Shown here piece after piece: positions 8,513 to 17,522 of a stretch of DNA of 64,000 bases (position 1 is its first letter; every line of letters starts with the position of its first letter). The notes beneath the pieces were generated by a model. It saw nothing but the letters and a program-made list of their open reading frames with translations. It was not told where the DNA came from and searched no databases. Origin of the DNA: Streptomyces sp. CB01201 (GTDB lineage Bacteria; Actinomycetota; Actinomycetes; Streptomycetales; Streptomycetaceae); NCBI RefSeq assembly GCF_002803085.1, contig NZ_NNBJ01000011.1:1-64000 (forward strand), in the 5' to 3' direction. The position numbers and the translations under genes are program-made.

Positions 8513-8860
8513 TCAGAGCAGGGTTCGGAGGTGGAGGAGGTCTCTCAGGCCTGCCTCCAGGCGGACCCGGCCCGAGGCCCACGCCTTCGCGAAGTTCAGG
8601 TCGCCGGCGACCAGGGCGACCAGGTCGTCGCCCTTCATCGCCAGGCGGATCTGGGCCTTCGAGCGGGGCGGCCCCGGCTCCGTACCGAGGACCTCGATGC
8701 GCCCGTTCCGCAAGCGGCCCGAGAACGTGCCGTCCAGGTCCGTGATGTGGCAGCTCAGCGAGCGGTCAAGGGTGGCCGCGGCCCGCACGTCGCCGCCCGC
8801 GCCGGCCAGATTGTCCGAAAGTTTGTCGAGTGCGCTGCGGCACTCCTCCATGGTCGCCAT
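8513..8860 (-). CDS. SCP2 sterol-binding domain protein
   Basis: A 115-residue single-domain protein of the SCP2 lipid-carrier fold, expected in the cytosol. The C-terminal half (RLAMKGDDLVALVAGDLNFAKAW, here split across the lipid-pocket helices) is the typical SCP2 pattern in Streptomyces. The ligand is unknown. ATG 8860 is used; ATG at the fourth codon is the alternative. No Shine-Dalgarno is visible, but a TACGGT hexamer 8 bases before the ATG could be the -10 of a leaderless transcript. It is divergent from the small gene at 8903 with only 42 bases between them. Confidence 0.8.
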   Translation of the reverse strand: MATMEECRSALDKLSDNLAGAGGDVRAAATLDRSLSCHITDLDGTFSGRLRNGRIEVLGTEPGPPRSKAQIRLAMKGDDLVALVAGDLNFAKAWASGRVRLEAGLRDLLHLRTLL

Positions 8861-8902
8861 CGTGACCGACCGTACCCCAGGCCTTCGCGGTAGCGTCTTG
8901 GC

Positions 8903-9256
8903 ATGAGCGACACGATGCCGGGCCCCGCGGCCGGATCCGCGGGGGAAGCCCGGACGGAACCCGCGGGGGACGTCCGGACGGAATCCGAGGGGGGCGGGCC
9001 CCTTCCGCTGGGTGTGGCCCGTACGCCCACCGGCGACGCCGACATCGACCGCCTCGTCGAGCGGCTCGGGGACGTGGATCACCTCGGTACCGACGGTCAC
9101 CTGGAGGTGTACGAGGATGTACACCGGGGGTTGCGCGACGCGCTGACCGCGCTGGACGCCGGCCAGGGGGGAACCTCCGGGCCGGTCCGGCCGTTGGCCG
9201 GGCATGGCCCCTTGCGGTCCGCCGGACCGCCGCCGAACTACGACTACAGGAGCTGA
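8903..9256 (+). CDS. Small conserved-type protein upstream of tlyA
   Basis: A 117-residue acidic protein with no family I can name. The first 35 residues are Gly/Ala/Glu low complexity. The middle (TPTGDADIDRLVERLGDVDHLGTDGHLEVYEDVHRGLR, quoted only as a region, residues about 41-78) is predicted helical and looks folded. The tail is Pro/Gly-rich and ends NYDYRS. It is 7 bases upstream of tlyA and likely co-transcribed. The start has no ribosome site; TAGCGT at 8891-8896 fits a -10 whose start point would be the ATG itself. Confidence 0.7.
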   Translation: MSDTMPGPAAGSAGEARTEPAGDVRTESEGGGPLPLGVARTPTGDADIDRLVERLGDVDHLGTDGHLEVYEDVHRGLRDALTALDAGQGGTSGPVRPLAGHGPLRSAGPPPNYDYRS

Positions 9257-9263
9257 ACCGAAC

Positions 9264-10079
9264 GTGGCAGGAGTGGCACGCCGCCGCCTCGACGCCGAGC
9301 TGGTGCGCCGGAAACTCGCGCGGTCGCGGGAGCACGCCGCCCAGCTGATCGCCGCGGGGCGGGTGAGCGTCGGCAAGACCGTCGCCACGAAGTCCGCGAC
9401 CCAGGTCGAGACCGCTGCCGCCATCGTCGTCGTCGAGGACGACAGCGATCCGGACTACGTGTCGCGCGGCGGGCACAAGCTCGCCGGGGCGTTCGCGGCC
9501 TTCGTCCCGCAGGGCCTCAAGATCGAGGGCCGCCGGGCGCTCGACGCGGGCGCCTCCACGGGTGGCTTCACCGATGTGCTGCTGCGCGCCGGCGCCGGGC
9601 ACGTGGTCGCCGTCGACGTCGGTTACGGACAGCTCGCCTGGTCCCTGCAGAGCGATGACCGGGTCACCGTGAAGGACCGTACGAACGTACGCGAGTTGAC
9701 GCTGGACGACATCGACGGAGAGCCGGCCGACCTCGTCGTGGGCGACCTCTCCTTCATCGCGCTCGGCCTCGTGCTGCCCGCCCTGGTGCGCTGCTCGGCG
9801 CCCGACGCGGACCTGGTCCTCATGGTCAAGCCACAGTTCGAGATCGGCAAGGAGCGGCTCGGCAGCGGCGGCGTCGTGCGCAGCCCCGAGCTGCGGGCCG
9901 AGACCGTGCGGACCGTGGCGGCCCAGGCGGCCGGGCTCGGCCTCGGCGTGGTCGGGGTGACCGCGAGCCCGCTGCCCGGGCCCTCCGGCAATGTCGAGTA
10001 CTTTCTGTGGCTGCGGGCCGGGGCGCCCGCACTGGATCCCGCGGACGTGGAACGCGCGGTGGCGGAGGGACCTCAGTGA
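9264..10079 (+). CDS. tlyA: TlyA-family rRNA (cytidine-2'-O)-methyltransferase / hemolysin homologue
   Basis: A 271-residue protein, the normal TlyA length. An N-terminal S4 RNA-binding domain (residues about 4-65, RRLDAELVRRKLARSREHAA) precedes an FtsJ/RrmJ-like SAM methyltransferase domain with motif I ALDAGASTGGFTDVLL near residue 93 and VVGDLSFIALG further on. In mycobacteria TlyA methylates 2'-O-cytidines in 16S and 23S rRNA, and its loss gives capreomycin resistance. The GTG at 9264 has AGGAGCT nine bases upstream; GTG 9273 is a possible internal alternative. The gene overlaps nadK by 4 bases and forms the conserved tlyA-nadK pair. Confidence 0.93.
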   Translation: MAGVARRRLDAELVRRKLARSREHAAQLIAAGRVSVGKTVATKSATQVETAAAIVVVEDDSDPDYVSRGGHKLAGAFAAFVPQGLKIEGRRALDAGASTGGFTDVLLRAGAGHVVAVDVGYGQLAWSLQSDDRVTVKDRTNVRELTLDDIDGEPADLVVGDLSFIALGLVLPALVRCSAPDADLVLMVKPQFEIGKERLGSGGVVRSPELRAETVRTVAAQAAGLGLGVVGVTASPLPGPSGNVEYFLWLRAGAPALDPADVERAVAEGPQ

Positions 10080-11005
10080 GCCCGTTGGAGAACACCCCGG
10101 AGAGCGGTACGGCGACCCGTACCGTGTTCCTGCTCGCGCACACCGGAAGACCCGCCGCCATCCGCAGCGCGGAGCTGGTCGTACGGGGGCTGCTGCGCAG
10201 CGGCCTCGGCGTGCGGGTGCTGCGGGCGGAGGCGGCCGATCTGCCGCTGCCGGACGAGGCGGACATCGTCGAGGACGCCACCCCCGAGTGCCTGGACGCC
10301 TGCGAGCTGCTCATCGTCCTCGGCGGCGACGGCACCTTGCTGCGCGGCGCCGAGCTCGCGCGGGCGTCCGGCGTGCCGATGCTCGGGGTCAACCTGGGCC
10401 GGGTCGGCTTCCTCGCGGAGGCCGAGCGCGACGATCTGGACAAGGTGGTCGACCGGGTCGTGACCCGGGCCTACGAGGTCGAGGAGCGCATGACGCTCGA
10501 CGTCGTCGTGCACAACAACGGCGATGTGGTGCACGAGGACTGGGCGCTGAACGAGGCCGCCGTCCAGAAGGTGTCGCCCGAGCGGATGCTGGAGGTCGTC
10601 CTGGAGATCGACGGCCGTCCCGTCACCGGGTTCGGCTGCGACGGCATCGTGTGCGCCACCCCGACCGGTTCGACCGCGTACGCCTTCTCGGCCGGCGGGC
10701 CCGTGGTGTGGCCCGAGGTCGAGGCGCTGCTCATGGTGCCGATCAGCGCGCACGCCCTGTTCGCCAAGCCCCTGGTCACCTCGCCGACCTCGGTCCTCGC
10801 GGTCGAGGTCCAGCCGGGCACCCCGCACGGCGTGCTGTGGTGCGACGGGCGCCGCACGGTCGAGCTCCCTTCGGGCGCGCGGGTGGAGGTGCGGCGGGGA
10901 GCCGTTCCGGTACGGCTCGCCCGGCTGCACCACGCCTCGTTCACCGACCGGCTTGTCGCCAAGTTCGCCCTGCCGGTGTCGGGTTGGCGCGGCGCCCCGC
11001 ACTGA
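10076..11005 (+). CDS. nadK: NAD kinase
   Basis: A 309-residue ATP/polyphosphate-NAD kinase that makes NADP. The GGDGT motif lies near residue 84 (LIVLGGDGTLLRGAELA), the NE/D motif in WALNEAAV, and the glycine-rich CDGIVCATPTGSTAYAF segment near residues 185-205; all catalytic features are present. The GTG start overlaps the tlyA stop as GTGA and has GGAGG upstream. In most actinobacteria recN follows directly, but here a minus-strand FtsX-like gene is placed between them. Confidence 0.95.
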   Translation: MSPLENTPESGTATRTVFLLAHTGRPAAIRSAELVVRGLLRSGLGVRVLRAEAADLPLPDEADIVEDATPECLDACELLIVLGGDGTLLRGAELARASGVPMLGVNLGRVGFLAEAERDDLDKVVDRVVTRAYEVEERMTLDVVVHNNGDVVHEDWALNEAAVQKVSPERMLEVVLEIDGRPVTGFGCDGIVCATPTGSTAYAFSAGGPVVWPEVEALLMVPISAHALFAKPLVTSPTSVLAVEVQPGTPHGVLWCDGRRTVELPSGARVEVRRGAVPVRLARLHHASFTDRLVAKFALPVSGWRGAPH

Positions 11006-11023
11006 GCGGGCCGTGCGGGCGCC
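10991..11023. terminator. Hairpin at the nadK stop
   Basis: GGCGCCCCGCAC (10991-11002) pairs with GTGCGGGCGCC (11013-11023) with one bulged C, and the nadK stop codon sits at the edge of the loop. There is no T-run, as is usual for Streptomyces. It lies between convergent nadK and the FtsX-like gene. Confidence 0.55.
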
Positions 11024-11053
11024 CCGCACCAGGCCGTGCGCGCACGGCGGGGA

Positions 11054-12406
11054 TCAGGACGTGGCCAGCGTCCTGATCGCCCGCCGGCGCAGCGCCGCGC
11101 GCACCGGGATGCCGGTGGCGAGCAGGGTCAGGGCCAGCGTGCCGCCGGTGACGGCGAGCGCGGTCGGCCACGGCAGGAACGGGATCCACGAGCCGAACGC
11201 GGCCGCCAGCATCGGGGCCAGCGTCGCGAGCGCGACCACCGCGCCGAGCGCCAGGGCGGTGGCCGCGACGATGCCGGCCTCCCACGCGGCCATGGCGCGG
11301 ACCTGGCGGGGCAGGGTGCCCACCACCCGGAGCAGGGCGATGTCCCGGCGCCGCTCGAAGGAGATCATCGCCAGGGTGTTGGCCGCCGCGATCGCGGCGA
11401 AGCCGGCGTACAGACCCGTACCGAAGTAGTCCAGCCAGACCTCGCCCGCGCTGCCCGCCGAGCCCGTGTAGTGGGCCGCCGTCGTATGCATGGCGACCTT
11501 GGTGAGGCCGAAGCCGGTGACCAGGACCAGCGGGACCACCGCGGCCGAGAAGCGGCGCGGCTGCGAGCGGACGTTGAGCATCGCCAGACGCGCGCTGCCG
11601 CCGAACCCGCGGGCCGGCGCCGACACGAGCCGGGCGGCCGGGCCCACCACCTTCGGGCCGAGCAGGCCCGTTCCGACGCAGAACAGCAGCAGGACGAGGA
11701 ACGAGGCCTGGGCCGCGTCGTCGGACGACTGGCGGGCCAGCGCCAGCGACAGCACGCCGCCGCCCGCCACCGCCAGCACGCCCAGCGGGGCCCGCACCTT
11801 CCCGAGCCCGCGCCGGCCCGCCGACGCCTCCGCCAGGGCCCGGGCCGGGCGCAGGACCGAGAAGCGCAGCGAGGCCAGGAACGCGGCGAGCGCCGAGGTG
11901 ACCACGGCCACGGCCAGACAGACCGGCAGCGCCCACCAGGTGAAGCGGTACGGCACCTCGGCCGGGACCAGGCCGTGGTCGACGAGACCGGTGAACCAGA
12001 CCCGGCTCAACAGGCCGCCGCCGAGCAGGAACCCGGCCCCCGCGGCCGGCACGGCGGCGGCGACCGCCTGGACGACCACGGCCCGCCGCACCTGCCGGGG
12101 CCGGGCGCCGATGGCCCGTACCAGGGCGAACTCGCGTTGCTGCTGGGCCACCGCGGTGCCCATCGTCGAGGCGATCACGAAGATCGACATGTAGATGGAG
12201 CCGATCAGCATCACGACCGCCATGTCGCCTATGCCATGCATCGACATCTCGGTGCGCGCCCGGGCGGAGAGGCCGTGCGCCGACGTGCTGAGGAGAAGGG
12301 TCGTCGACGCGCTCACCACGGTCGCCGCGAACAGCGCGGCCACGAACGTGCCGACGAACGCCGGGCGGTGGCCGCGCAGGGCGGAACGGGCCAGTCCTGT
12401 GCTCAT
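11054..12406 (-). CDS. FtsX-like ABC-type permease (orphan)
   Basis: A 450-residue membrane protein with two FtsX-like modules. A first hydrophobic helix (FVGTFVAALFAATVV) and three-helix bundles near residues 55-160 and 330-440 carry the paired signatures FALVRAIGARPRQVRRAV and IALLRVVGTLPRQVRAM, which are the cytoplasmic coupling loops of MacB/FtsX permeases. Such proteins need an ABC ATPase, but none is encoded nearby, so the partner must be elsewhere or it acts without one. The ATG at 12406 begins MSTGLARS; the longer frame upstream is antisense to recN. Substrate unknown; relatives move lipids or peptides or transmit mechanical signals. Confidence 0.82.
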   Translation of the reverse strand: MSTGLARSALRGHRPAFVGTFVAALFAATVVSASTTLLLSTSAHGLSARARTEMSMHGIGDMAVVMLIGSIYMSIFVIASTMGTAVAQQQREFALVRAIGARPRQVRRAVVVQAVAAAVPAAGAGFLLGGGLLSRVWFTGLVDHGLVPAEVPYRFTWWALPVCLAVAVVTSALAAFLASLRFSVLRPARALAEASAGRRGLGKVRAPLGVLAVAGGGVLSLALARQSSDDAAQASFLVLLLFCVGTGLLGPKVVGPAARLVSAPARGFGGSARLAMLNVRSQPRRFSAAVVPLVLVTGFGLTKVAMHTTAAHYTGSAGSAGEVWLDYFGTGLYAGFAAIAAANTLAMISFERRRDIALLRVVGTLPRQVRAMAAWEAGIVAATALALGAVVALATLAPMLAAAFGSWIPFLPWPTALAVTGGTLALTLLATGIPVRAALRRRAIRTLATS

Positions 12407-12587
12407 GCGCCCAGGTTCGCTTCGGGGGCGGTGCCGGGGCCATCCGGCGGGCCTCCCCGTCCGGCTGGGGTTTTCCCCCGCACGACCGGTCCGGGTACCA
12501 CGAGCGGGCACCACGACGGGCTCCACGAGAGGGTGACGGTACGGGGGGCGTCGCACACAGGGCCCTGGACCTCGTAAGGTCGTGTCC

Positions 12588-14318
12588 GTGTTGGAGGAGA
12601 TGCGGATACGGTCGCTCGGGGTCATCGACGACGCTGTCGTCGAGCTGTCACCCGGTTTCACCGCGGTGACCGGCGAGACGGGCGCCGGCAAGACCATGGT
12701 CGTCACCAGCCTGGGGCTGCTGCTCGGCGGGCGCGCCGACCCCGCCCTGGTGCGGATCGGCGCCAAGGCGGCGGTCGTGGAGGGCCGGATCGCGCTGCGC
12801 CCGGGCAGCTCTGCGGTGCTGCGGGCCGAGGAGGCCGGGGCCGAGCTGGACGAGGGCACGCTGCTCGTGAGCCGTACCGTTTCCGCGGAGGGCCGCTCAC
12901 GGGCGTTCCTCGGCGGCCGGTCGGTGCCGGTCGGGGTGCTCGCCGAACTCGCCGACGAACTCGTCGCCGTGCACGGCCAGACCGACCAGCAGGGCCTGCT
13001 GCGCCCGGCCCGACAGCGCGAGGCGCTCGACCGGTACGCCGGTGACGCGGTCGCGGGCCCGCTCGCCAAGTACGCCGGGGCCTACCGGCGGCTGCGGGCC
13101 GTGGCCGTCGAACTGGAGGAGCTGGTCACGCGGGCGCGCGAGCGTGCCCAGGAGGCCGATCTGCTGCGGTTCGGGCTCGACGAGATCGCCGCCGTCGAAC
13201 CGCTGCCCGGCGAGGACGTCGAACTGGCGGCCGAGGCCGAACGGCTCGGGCACGCCGAGGCGCTCGCATCGGCCGCCGCCCTCGCGCACTCGGCGCTCGC
13301 CGGGAACCCGGAGGACCCCGAGAGCGTGGACGGGGCGACCCTGGTGGCCGGTGCCCACCGGGCGCTGGAGAGCGTACGGTCGCACGACCCGGCGCTCGCG
13401 GCGCTCGCCGAACGCATCGGCGAGGTCGCGATCCTGCTCGGTGACGTGGCCGGCGAACTCGCCGGGTACGCCGCCGACCTGGATGCCGACCCGCTGCGGC
13501 TGGCCGCCGTGGAAGAGCGCCGGGCCGCGCTGACCGCCCTCACCCGCAAGTACGGCGAGGACATCACGGCCGTGCTCGCCTGGGCGCAGGAGAGCGCGGA
13601 CCGGCTGACCGAACTCGACGGAGACGACGACCGGATCGAGCAGCTGACCGCCGAGCGGGACGGGCTGCGCGGTGAACTGTCCGTCCTGGCGCAGGAGTTG
13701 ACGGACGCCCGCACCGAGGCCGCGGCCCGGTTCGCCGAGGCCGTCACCGCCGAACTCGCCTCCCTCGCGATGCCGCACGCGCGCGTCTCGTTCGCGGTCG
13801 GACAGAGCGAGGACCCCGAGGGCGTGGAGGTGGGCGGGCGGACCGTGGCGTACGGGCCGACCGGCGCCGACGAGGTCGAGCTGCTGCTCGCCCCGCACCC
13901 GGGCGCCCCGGCCCGGCCCATCGCCAAGGGTGCCTCCGGCGGTGAGCTGTCGCGGGTGATGCTCGCGGTCGAGGTCGTCTTCGCGGGCACGGACCCGGTG
14001 CCGACCTACCTCTTCGACGAGGTCGACGCGGGCGTCGGCGGCAAGGCGGCGGTCGAGATCGGCCGCCGGCTCGCCAAGCTCGCCAAGTCCGCGCAGGTCG
14101 TGGTGGTGACCCATCTGCCGCAGGTGGCCGCGTTCGCCGATCGTCAGCTCCTGGTCGAGAAGACCAACGACGGCAGCGTCACACGGTCCGGCGTCACCGT
14201 TCTGGAGGGCGAGGACCGGGTGCGCGAGCTGTCGCGGATGCTGGCCGGGCAGGAGGACTCGGAGACGGCCCGGGCCCACGCGGAGGAGCTCCTCGCCACC
14301 GCGCGCGCGGACGGGTAG
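12588..14318 (+). CDS. recN: DNA repair protein RecN
   Basis: A 576-residue SMC-like ATPase that acts early in double-strand break repair by tethering DNA ends. Walker A GETGAGKT is at residues 29-36, the ABC signature GASGGELSRVMLA near 447 and Walker B YLFDEVDAGVGG near 474, with an Ala/Glu/Arg-rich coiled coil between about residues 150 and 370. The length matches the family. GTG 12588 is preferred: TAAGGT at 12575-12580 fits a -10 for a leaderless transcript, and no ribosome site serves it. GTG 12582 is two codons longer; ATG 12600 directly follows GGAGGAG with no spacer. Confidence 0.93.
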   Translation: MLEEMRIRSLGVIDDAVVELSPGFTAVTGETGAGKTMVVTSLGLLLGGRADPALVRIGAKAAVVEGRIALRPGSSAVLRAEEAGAELDEGTLLVSRTVSAEGRSRAFLGGRSVPVGVLAELADELVAVHGQTDQQGLLRPARQREALDRYAGDAVAGPLAKYAGAYRRLRAVAVELEELVTRARERAQEADLLRFGLDEIAAVEPLPGEDVELAAEAERLGHAEALASAAALAHSALAGNPEDPESVDGATLVAGAHRALESVRSHDPALAALAERIGEVAILLGDVAGELAGYAADLDADPLRLAAVEERRAALTALTRKYGEDITAVLAWAQESADRLTELDGDDDRIEQLTAERDGLRGELSVLAQELTDARTEAAARFAEAVTAELASLAMPHARVSFAVGQSEDPEGVEVGGRTVAYGPTGADEVELLLAPHPGAPARPIAKGASGGELSRVMLAVEVVFAGTDPVPTYLFDEVDAGVGGKAAVEIGRRLAKLAKSAQVVVVTHLPQVAAFADRQLLVEKTNDGSVTRSGVTVLEGEDRVRELSRMLAGQEDSETARAHAEELLATARADG

Positions 14319-14602
14319 CGCCGGGTCGGGGCCGCGCCTCGGCCCTCGTGGGGTGCGCCGGCGGCCGAACTGGCCGCCGGGGGCCGGGCGTCGGGGCGGC
14401 CGGCCCCCGTTCCGGTCCCGCCGTCGCGTCGCCCGGGACCTGCGAAGTTCACCCGTGGGGGTGTTTCCGGTGCGGTGATCTTCCCGGCGCGACACGGAAG
14501 GAACCCCCCGGACGGCGTCGGAACGTCCGTACGGACTGGCATCCTTGGCCGGGCAACACCGACCTCCACCCGTCGACTCGGCCGCCCCGGGAGCCTGTTC
14601 AC

Positions 14603-15682
14603 GTGTCACAGCTGCGTACGGTGCAAGTGCTGGGCGGGGGCAGTGCGGGCAGCAGCGCACATGTCAGGTCGCTCGCGGCCGGTCTGGTCGCGCGGGGCGT
14701 ACGCGTCACCGTCTGCGCCCCCGCGGAACTGGAGCGGCAGTACGACTTCCCCGCGGCGGGGGCCCGATTCGTGGCGGTCTCGCGGCGCGGCGACCCGGCG
14801 GCGGTCGGCGTGCTGCGGGCCGCCTGCACCGACGCGGACGTGGTGCACGCGCACGGGCTGCACGCGGCCGTCCGCGCCGCCCTGGCGCTGCGCGGCCGCA
14901 GGGGCGTGCCGCTGGTCGTCACCTGGCACACCCGCGCGCACGCCGAAGGCGCCCGCGGCCATGTCCTGCGCCTCCTGGAGCGCAGGGTCGCGCGGGCCGC
15001 CGCGGTGGTCCTCGCCACCTGTTCCGACCTCGTCGACCTGGCCCGCGGCCACGGCGCGCGCGACGCCCGGCTCGCCCCGGTCGCGGTCCCCGCGCCACGC
15101 CTCGCGCCGGGCCTCGCCGACGGCAAGGCCCGGGCCGAACTCGGCGCGGTGGAGCGGCCGTTGCTGATGGCGGTGGGCAGTCTGGTCGCCGATCGCGGCT
15201 ACGAGTTGCTCCTGGACGCCGCCCGCACCTGGCGCGACCTCGACCCGGCGCCCCTGCTCGTCATCGCGGGGGAGGGGCCGGGCCGCGCCGGGCTCCAGCG
15301 GCGCATCGCGGCGGAGGCCCTGCCGGTGCGCCTGGTCGGGCGGCGCGACGACATCACCGAGCTGCTCCGCGCCGCCGATGTCGCGGTGCTGCCCAGCCGC
15401 TGGGAGGCGCGCTCGCTGCTCGCGCAGGAGGCGCTGCGCCTGGGCGTGCCGCTGGTCGCGACGGCGGTGGGCGGGGTGCCCGAGCTGGTGGGGGACGCGG
15501 CGCTGCTCGTGCCGTACGGGGACGCCGGGGCGCTCGCGGACGCGGTCACGGGCCTCCTCGACGACCCGGGGGCGCGCCGGGCGCTGGCCGAGGCGGGGCG
15601 GGCGCAGGCCGGGACCTGGCCCACCGAGGACGAGACGGTGGCCCAAGTCCTCGCCGTCTACGACGAGTTGGCCGGAACCTGA
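14603..15682 (+). CDS. GT4-family glycosyltransferase
   Basis: A 359-residue GT-B fold glycosyltransferase. The N-terminal acceptor half starts VQVLGGGSAGSSAHVRSLAAGL; the C-terminal nucleotide-sugar half has LLVIAGEGPGR, LRAADVAVLPSRWEARSLLAQEAL (the E-x7-E region) and PLVATAVGGVPELVGDAALL, all typical of GT4. Donor and acceptor are unknown. The GTG at 14603 has GGGAG 9 bases upstream and begins just before the fold; longer upstream readings are Arg/Gly-rich noise. About 280 bases without another gene separate it from recN, so it may have its own promoter. Confidence 0.87.
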   Translation: MSQLRTVQVLGGGSAGSSAHVRSLAAGLVARGVRVTVCAPAELERQYDFPAAGARFVAVSRRGDPAAVGVLRAACTDADVVHAHGLHAAVRAALALRGRRGVPLVVTWHTRAHAEGARGHVLRLLERRVARAAAVVLATCSDLVDLARGHGARDARLAPVAVPAPRLAPGLADGKARAELGAVERPLLMAVGSLVADRGYELLLDAARTWRDLDPAPLLVIAGEGPGRAGLQRRIAAEALPVRLVGRRDDITELLRAADVAVLPSRWEARSLLAQEALRLGVPLVATAVGGVPELVGDAALLVPYGDAGALADAVTGLLDDPGARRALAEAGRAQAGTWPTEDETVAQVLAVYDELAGT

Positions 15683-15697
15683 GCCGGGCGCGCGGGT

Positions 15698-15749
15698 GCC
15701 CGGGGCGATGGCCTTCGCGGCCGGGCGTCCCAGGACGCTGGCCCCGGGC
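15698..15749. terminator. Hairpin between convergent genes
   Basis: GCCCGGGGC (15698-15706) pairs with GCCCCGGGC (15741-15749), enclosing a small GGCC-TTCG-C-GGCC hairpin. It ends at the stop codon of the PucR-type gene and follows the glycosyltransferase stop at 15682. No T-run is present. Confidence 0.5.
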
Positions 15750-17386
15750 TACTGACCGGCCGCGTGCCGGCGGGCCCGCAGCGCGAGGGAGAGGGCGAGG
15801 ACCGTCTGCGGATCGTCCAGATCGGTGCCCAGGAGGTCCGCTATGCGGGCCAGGCGGTTGTACAGGGTCTGCCGGTTGAGGTGGAGCTCGCGGGCGGTCT
15901 CCGCCTTGCGGCCCGCGTGCGCCAGATACGTCTCCAGGGTGGGCAGCAGCGGCGGGCGCGAGGCGCGGTCGTGCGCCTGGAGCGGGCCGATCGCCCGCTC
16001 CACGAACGCCGCGAGGTCCGGGTGTTCGCGCAGCCGCCACAGCAGCAGGTCGATGTCCAGGCGCCGGGCGTCGTACCAGGGCCGCTCGGGCAGGCCCTGG
16101 GCCGCGGCCGCCGTCTCGGCCGCGTGCCGCAGCCCGGCCCCGGCCGCCGCCCAGCCGCCCGCCATCCCGACCACGACCACCGGCTGGGTGCCGGCCCGCG
16201 CGCCCATCAGCCCGGCCCGCTCGACGCCGGCCCGCAGCGCGGCCGCGACCCGGTCGGCGACCGCGGTACGCTCCGACTCCGAGCGGAGCCCGAGCAGCAG
16301 CGGCACCCGGCCCTCGACGGGGCGTACGCCGAGCAGGACCGGCACGCCCACCGAGGACAGCTCTTCGAGGACCGCACGGGCGAGGACGGCCCAGTTGCCG
16401 GTCGGGGCGAGTTCCGGGGCGAGGCGCATCACGACCGGCAGGAGCGGCCCCTCGCCGGGCCTGAAGCCGAGCACCTTGGCCTGTGCCGGGGCGTCCTCGG
16501 GGGTGATGCGGCCCTCGGCGAGGTCGGTGAGGAAGTCGCCGCGCCCGCGCGCGGCCAGCTCCTCCTCCTGGCGGGCCTGCATGAGGACGACCGCGAGGAT
16601 GCCCGCCGCCCGCTCGGCCGCCATCCGGTGCACCGGGAGCAGCGGCGGGCCGACCGCGAGCAGCGCGAGCCGGGCCCGTACCGCGCCCACGCCGTGGCCG
16701 CCGCCCGGCACGTCCACCAGGACCGCGCCGGTGGGCGGCCCCGAGGCGCGGGCCTCGCGCTGGCCGCGCAGCCCCTCCCAGACCTGGAGCGGGTCGGCCG
16801 CCGCCTCGCCCGAGTCGCAGGCCGCGGCGTACAGGAGCTGGCCGTCGGGGGTCTCCAGGAAGACCGGGTTGGCGGTGAAGTCGGCCAGGATGCCGAGGAC
16901 TTGGGGGATTCCGCCGCCGCCGAGCAGCGCCCCGGTGCAGCGCCGGTGCACTTCCTCGGCGCGCTGGAGCAGGGCGTAGTGGCCGTTGACGATCTCGGTG
17001 TGGATCTCCTCGGTCACCGTCACGAACGGCACCTCGCGGTGCAGCTGGACCAGCGGGAGCCCGGCCGCCCGCGCGGTCTCCACGAGGGTGGCCGGCAGGC
17101 GCGCGAAGCGCGGGCCGAGCTCCACGACGAGGGCGGCGATGCCCCGGTCCGCGAGCCGGCGCACGAAGGCGCGCTGCTCGGCGGGGCGGGTGCCGAGGCC
17201 GAGGCCGGTGGTCAGGAGCAGCTCGCCGCCCTTGAGCAGCGAGGCGATGTTGGGCACCTCGCCGGCGTGCACCCAGCGGACCGTGCGCTGGAGCCGCTCG
17301 GCGCCGGCGACGACCTCCGGGAGACCGCCGCGAAGGCCCGGCAGCTCAAGGGCCCGCTGCACGGTGATCCCGCCCTGCGTGTCCAC
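15749..17386 (-). CDS. PucR-family transcriptional regulator
   Basis: A 545-residue regulator. The N-terminal PucR domain (residues about 10-130, LRGGLPEVVAGAERLQRTV and VRWVHAGEVPNIASLLKGGE) is a probable ligand sensor; PucR proteins are known to control purine, urea or other catabolic genes. The C-terminal HTH_30 domain (ETARELHLNRQTLYNRLARI, near residues 490-525) should bind DNA. The middle holds a GGDEF-like CdaR region. The GTG at 17386 has GAGGTG seven bases upstream. No obvious catabolic target lies beside it; the GH15 gene upstream is in the same direction, gap 136 bases. Confidence 0.88.
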   Translation of the reverse strand: MDTQGGITVQRALELPGLRGGLPEVVAGAERLQRTVRWVHAGEVPNIASLLKGGELLLTTGLGLGTRPAEQRAFVRRLADRGIAALVVELGPRFARLPATLVETARAAGLPLVQLHREVPFVTVTEEIHTEIVNGHYALLQRAEEVHRRCTGALLGGGGIPQVLGILADFTANPVFLETPDGQLLYAAACDSGEAAADPLQVWEGLRGQREARASGPPTGAVLVDVPGGGHGVGAVRARLALLAVGPPLLPVHRMAAERAAGILAVVLMQARQEEELAARGRGDFLTDLAEGRITPEDAPAQAKVLGFRPGEGPLLPVVMRLAPELAPTGNWAVLARAVLEELSSVGVPVLLGVRPVEGRVPLLLGLRSESERTAVADRVAAALRAGVERAGLMGARAGTQPVVVVGMAGGWAAAGAGLRHAAETAAAAQGLPERPWYDARRLDIDLLLWRLREHPDLAAFVERAIGPLQAHDRASRPPLLPTLETYLAHAGRKAETARELHLNRQTLYNRLARIADLLGTDLDDPQTVLALSLALRARRHAAGQ

Positions 17387-17522
17387 TGCGCCCACCTCTC
17401 GTCCCGCGGCATCCGGGGCCGGACCCCGGGACGACACCGCATGCGGCGGACGCTACCTGCGGTTACGCCCCGAAATCCGCCCCTTGTGGCATACGTCACG
17501 CGGGGCGGACCGGGCCGGACCG

